From: Polyangia bacterium
GTDB lineage: Bacteria > Myxococcota_A > Polyangia > Nannocystales > Nannocystaceae
Assembly (NCBI GenBank): GCA_030430565.1
Contig: JAUIKS010000054.1
Coordinates: forward strand, 1 to 49,571
DNA: 49,571 nucleotides
Direction: 5' to 3'
The notes below the pieces were generated by a model. The model saw only the letters and a list, made by a program, of their open reading frames with translations. It did not search any database and had not been told where the DNA came from. The position numbers and the translations under genes were made by a program. Positions 47,475 through 49,571 of the stretch are shown piece after piece (position 1 is the stretch's first letter; the number at the start of each line of letters is the position of its first letter).

Positions 47475-48152
47475 CTACGAGCGCGAGATCACGATCTGCT
47501 GTAACACCGGGGCCTCGCCCGCGACGACCCGGCGCTCGATCTCACGAACGACGTGCTCGTCGTCGCAGCTCCCGAAGATCGTGTACTGCCCGTTCAGGTC
47601 CGGCAGCGGGCTCGTCGTCACAAAGAACTGCGCGCTCGCGCTGTGCTCAGCGCCCTTGTTCGCCATAGCGAGCAGCCCAGAGCGGTCGAATACGTGCCCT
47701 GGAGACATCTCATCCTGGATGCGAAACCCTGGGCCGTCTAGCTCGCCGTGCTGCCCAGTCTGGACGAACTGATTCTCCAACGCGCGGTGCCAAGTCGATC
47801 CATCGTAGTAGGGCTCGCGCACCCAGCTGCCGTTCGCGTCGCGAAACGGCCGAATTCCTCGGGCCAGGCCGACAAAATTGGCGACCGTCAGTGGTGCTCC
47901 GCGCTCGAGCCGGCAGTGGATCGCGCCGGAGTCGGTCTCCAAAACCGCGTGAAGCCGATCTCCCTCCGGAAGCCCAGAGACCGCCTCCTCGTAGGGGAAG
48001 CGACCCTCATAGGGATCCCCGGCGGCGGCGTTCTCTGCCACGAGCGCCGGGATCGCGGTCGGAAGCTGCGGAGGCGAGGAGAGTCCAGCGCATCCACACC
48101 CCAACGCGAAGAAGCCCGCGAGCGTGGTACGCCACGAGCGACGTTTCCGCAT
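47475..48152 (-). CDS. Exported cyclophilin-type peptidyl-prolyl isomerase lipoprotein (paralogue 2)
   Basis: 225 residues from ATG 48152 (GTG 48164 also possible). The signal region RSWRTTLAGFFALGCGCAG holds Cys residues of a lipobox. The domain reads LETDSGAIHCRLERGAPLTVANFVGLARG, WHRALENQFVQTGQ with the catalytic Arg, LLAMANKGAEHSASAQFFVT and YTIFGSC; the standard GSQFF is here ASAQFF. The pair with 46506-47405 is a tandem duplication, though more diverged than the OmpA or flotillin pairs. Envelope foldase. Confidence 0.87.
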   Translation of the reverse strand: MRKRRSWRTTLAGFFALGCGCAGLSSPPQLPTAIPALVAENAAAGDPYEGRFPYEEAVSGLPEGDRLHAVLETDSGAIHCRLERGAPLTVANFVGLARGIRPFRDANGSWVREPYYDGSTWHRALENQFVQTGQHGELDGPGFRIQDEMSPGHVFDRSGLLAMANKGAEHSASAQFFVTTSPLPDLNGQYTIFGSCDDEHVVREIERRVVAGEAPVLQQIVISRS

Positions 48153-48197
48153 GATGGTACGCACGGGTCCGAGCTTACGTTACTCTCGCGGCGAGTC

Positions 48198-49037
48198 ATG
48201 CGACCGCACCGCCGTCCTCGTAGTCGACAACGCGCGCTGAACGCCCTCCCACGCAGGCGCGTTCAGGTGCTCGCGGTCCTCGTCAGTGCGCTGGTCGCAT
48301 CAGCCGCGCCAGCTTGCAAGAACAAATCCGGAACGCTCGAGCCCCCGCGCGGAGCTGACGCCTGGGACCCCGAGTACGCGCGATTTTTCGACGACGGCCT
48401 GACCGAGCTGCCTGTCACGCTCTCCGGCCGCGCACCGAATGACGTGCGTGACCAAAAGCGCTTCGGCATGCGACTCGGGTACTCCGACCTCGTAATCCTC
48501 ACCGAGGTCTCCCAAAGCTGGAGCCGTGGGCTCGGTGAACGACGGCAAAAACACTACGTCGAGGTCAAGCTAAAGCGAGTGCTGCTCCAACAGGATCGCG
48601 TCAAGATCCCAGAGAGCGAGACGCTGCGGCTGGTCCGTGACCGACCTATCCCGGGTGATGTTCAAGGTAAGGAGATGCTCCTCTTCCTCCGCTGGGCGCC
48701 CGGCGAGCAGCCCGCGTATCACCACCACTTGCTCATCGCCAGCGACGAGATGATCTCGACGATCGAGGCCATGGTGAAGCACGCGAAGCGCGAAGGGCAG
48801 TTTGGGAGCAAGGCTGAGCGGCGCAAAGCCCGGCGCGACAAGCGAAAGCAAGCTGAAGCCGACGGGGACGCCTCGCCGGGTGCCAACGCCGACCTCGAAG
48901 AGCTCGACGGCGACCTTGAGACATCCGAGAGCGTCTCAACAGGCGACCCCGATGAGGTGGAGTCGTCTAGCAGCGCAATGGCCGCCAAAGATTCAAGCTC
49001 CAGCAAACCAAGCGCAAAGTCCGCTGGCGCGAACTAG
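48198..49037 (+). CDS. Lipoprotein of unknown function with acidic/Ser-rich C-terminus
   Basis: 279 residues from ATG 48198. Arg-rich n-region, hydrophobic stretch and ASAAPAC (lipobox-like Cys near residue 39). Residues about 45-190 form a compact domain beginning WDPEYARFFDDGLTELPVTLSG, then LGYSDLVILTEVSQSW and VEVKLKRVLL; no family is recognised. The last about 90 residues are first basic (KAERRKARRDKRKQAEAD) and then acidic and Ser-rich, probably disordered. It is divergent from the second cyclophilin gene with only 45 bp between the starts. Confidence 0.75.
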   Translation: MRPHRRPRSRQRALNALPRRRVQVLAVLVSALVASAAPACKNKSGTLEPPRGADAWDPEYARFFDDGLTELPVTLSGRAPNDVRDQKRFGMRLGYSDLVILTEVSQSWSRGLGERRQKHYVEVKLKRVLLQQDRVKIPESETLRLVRDRPIPGDVQGKEMLLFLRWAPGEQPAYHHHLLIASDEMISTIEAMVKHAKREGQFGSKAERRKARRDKRKQAEADGDASPGANADLEELDGDLETSESVSTGDPDEVESSSSAMAAKDSSSSKPSAKSAGAN

Positions 49038-49220
49038 GCCTACAAGTCGAGCTGATCTCTGTTGAGCGAAAAAGATCTCGCGGTCCCAGCCAGGCACCGT
49101 TCTCATGCAAAAACTGTCCTGAAGGTCACAATGACGACGGTTGCTGCTGCCGGCTGAACGGCCGCTACGCATCAAAAAACGTGCGAATTTGAGAGAATCG
49201 ACTTTTTTTCGACGAGTTCC

Positions 49221-49249
49221 TTGACTTGCCCACAGGCGGCGAGTACAAA
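49221..49249 (+). promoter_or_regulatory. rRNA operon promoter
   Basis: TTGACT (49221-49226), 17-bp spacer, TACAAA (49244-49249), about 235 bp upstream of 16S rRNA. AT-rich sequence (about 49168-49215, including ACGTGCGAATTTGAG and TTTTTTT) sits upstream like an UP element, and a GC-rich CCGCCTCCCCC follows as discriminator. The T run (49203-49209) could also end the upstream transcript. Confidence 0.8.
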
Positions 49250-49483
49250 CCGCCTCCCCCGACGAGGTGCGCATCAGCGGTGCCGCTTCAACGGGCTGGC
49301 TTTCTGAAAACTGGAGAGAGGAAGAGGGAAGTCACAAGACGGCGCGCAAGCGCTGTCGAGTGAGGTGCGGGAGGACTCATCGAGAGGTGGGCCACTCCGT
49401 CGGCCGGTGCTGAGAGGTGCTGGTCGGCCCAATGCCGAAAGGCAAAAATCAAGGCTTTGCAACGCGAAGCATTGAGCAGATTC
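49250..49483 (+). other. 16S rRNA leader
   Basis: Pre-rRNA leader between the promoter and the mature 16S end. AAACTGGAGAG occurs at about 49308-49318 and again at the 16S end (49484-49494). Near the 3' end GCTTTGCAACGCGAAGC may be a processing stem. No consensus boxA was recognised. Nothing else seen in 49038-49220 apart from the promoter region. Confidence 0.6.

Positions 49484-49571
<88 letters not shown>

Overview
The window is GC-rich, almost fully coding DNA from a Gram-negative bacterium, most likely a myxobacterium (Myxococcota, former Deltaproteobacteria; perhaps the Nannocystis/Polyangia side, which is inference). Pointers: a secreted FG-GAP protein ending in a MYXO-CTERM-like tail (Gly-Cys-x-Cys, hydrophobic helix, Arg cluster), OmpA proteins with thrombospondin type-3 Ca-binding repeats, many lipoproteins with low-complexity linkers, single-domain and hybrid signalling proteins, and a 16S rRNA 5' end that fits a proteobacterium-like lineage. 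No phage, IS element or CRISPR array was seen; this looks like core and lineage-specific chromosome.

Layout. 1-2.2 kb: 3' end of an acyl-CoA carboxylase beta subunit coupled to a TPR-like lipoprotein, tRNA-Arg(CCG), a SIMPL-domain protein and a small membrane protein. 2.3-8 kb: a GGDEF-family protein, a lipoprotein with a carbohydrate-binding-like C-terminus, recA preceded by two perfect palindromes, and the FG-GAP/MYXO-CTERM protein. 8-9 kb: about 1 kb without a supportable gene. 9-13.5 kb: two tandem OmpA/TSP3 paralogues and a lipoprotein cytochrome c. 13.5-24 kb: uridine kinase, an NHLRC2-like thioredoxin/NHL protein, a 12-TM nucleotide-transporter-like MFS protein, a Tat-exported epimerase-like lipoprotein, a ferredoxin-adenylate cyclase fusion, two tandem proline iminopeptidases, Mg-type hemB and a 3-methyladenine glycosylase. 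24.4-28.2 kb: an NfeD-like protein plus two overlapping flotillins, closed by a strong terminator. 28.2-35.3 kb: a tetR-adaptor-RND-TolC efflux operon with two copies of TGAATN4ATTCA upstream. 35.3-43.2 kb: receiver protein, an unrecognised protein, a degenerate Hel308-like helicase homologue, SCP2-like protein, hybrid histidine kinase, and a membrane protein that looks like a degenerate CDP-alcohol phosphatidyltransferase fusion. 43.3-49 kb: lon, a SnoaL-like protein, two exported cyclophilins, a lipoprotein. 49-49.57 kb: an rrn promoter, leader and the first about 88 nt of 16S rRNA.

The main functional units are the efflux operon (regulator, lipoprotein adaptor, inner-membrane pump and outer-membrane channel, translationally coupled by three ATGA overlaps or short gaps) and the NfeD/flotillin membrane-microdomain operon. 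Stress or DNA-repair genes (recA, lon, glycosylase) each have dyads near their promoters. Four separate tandem paralogue pairs (OmpA, proline iminopeptidase, flotillin, cyclophilin) occur within 50 kb. The most unusual items are two proteins that keep the fold-level sequence pattern of known enzymes but have lost catalytic motifs (37166-38875 and 41909-43228). All family calls are from reading the sequence; no database search was run.
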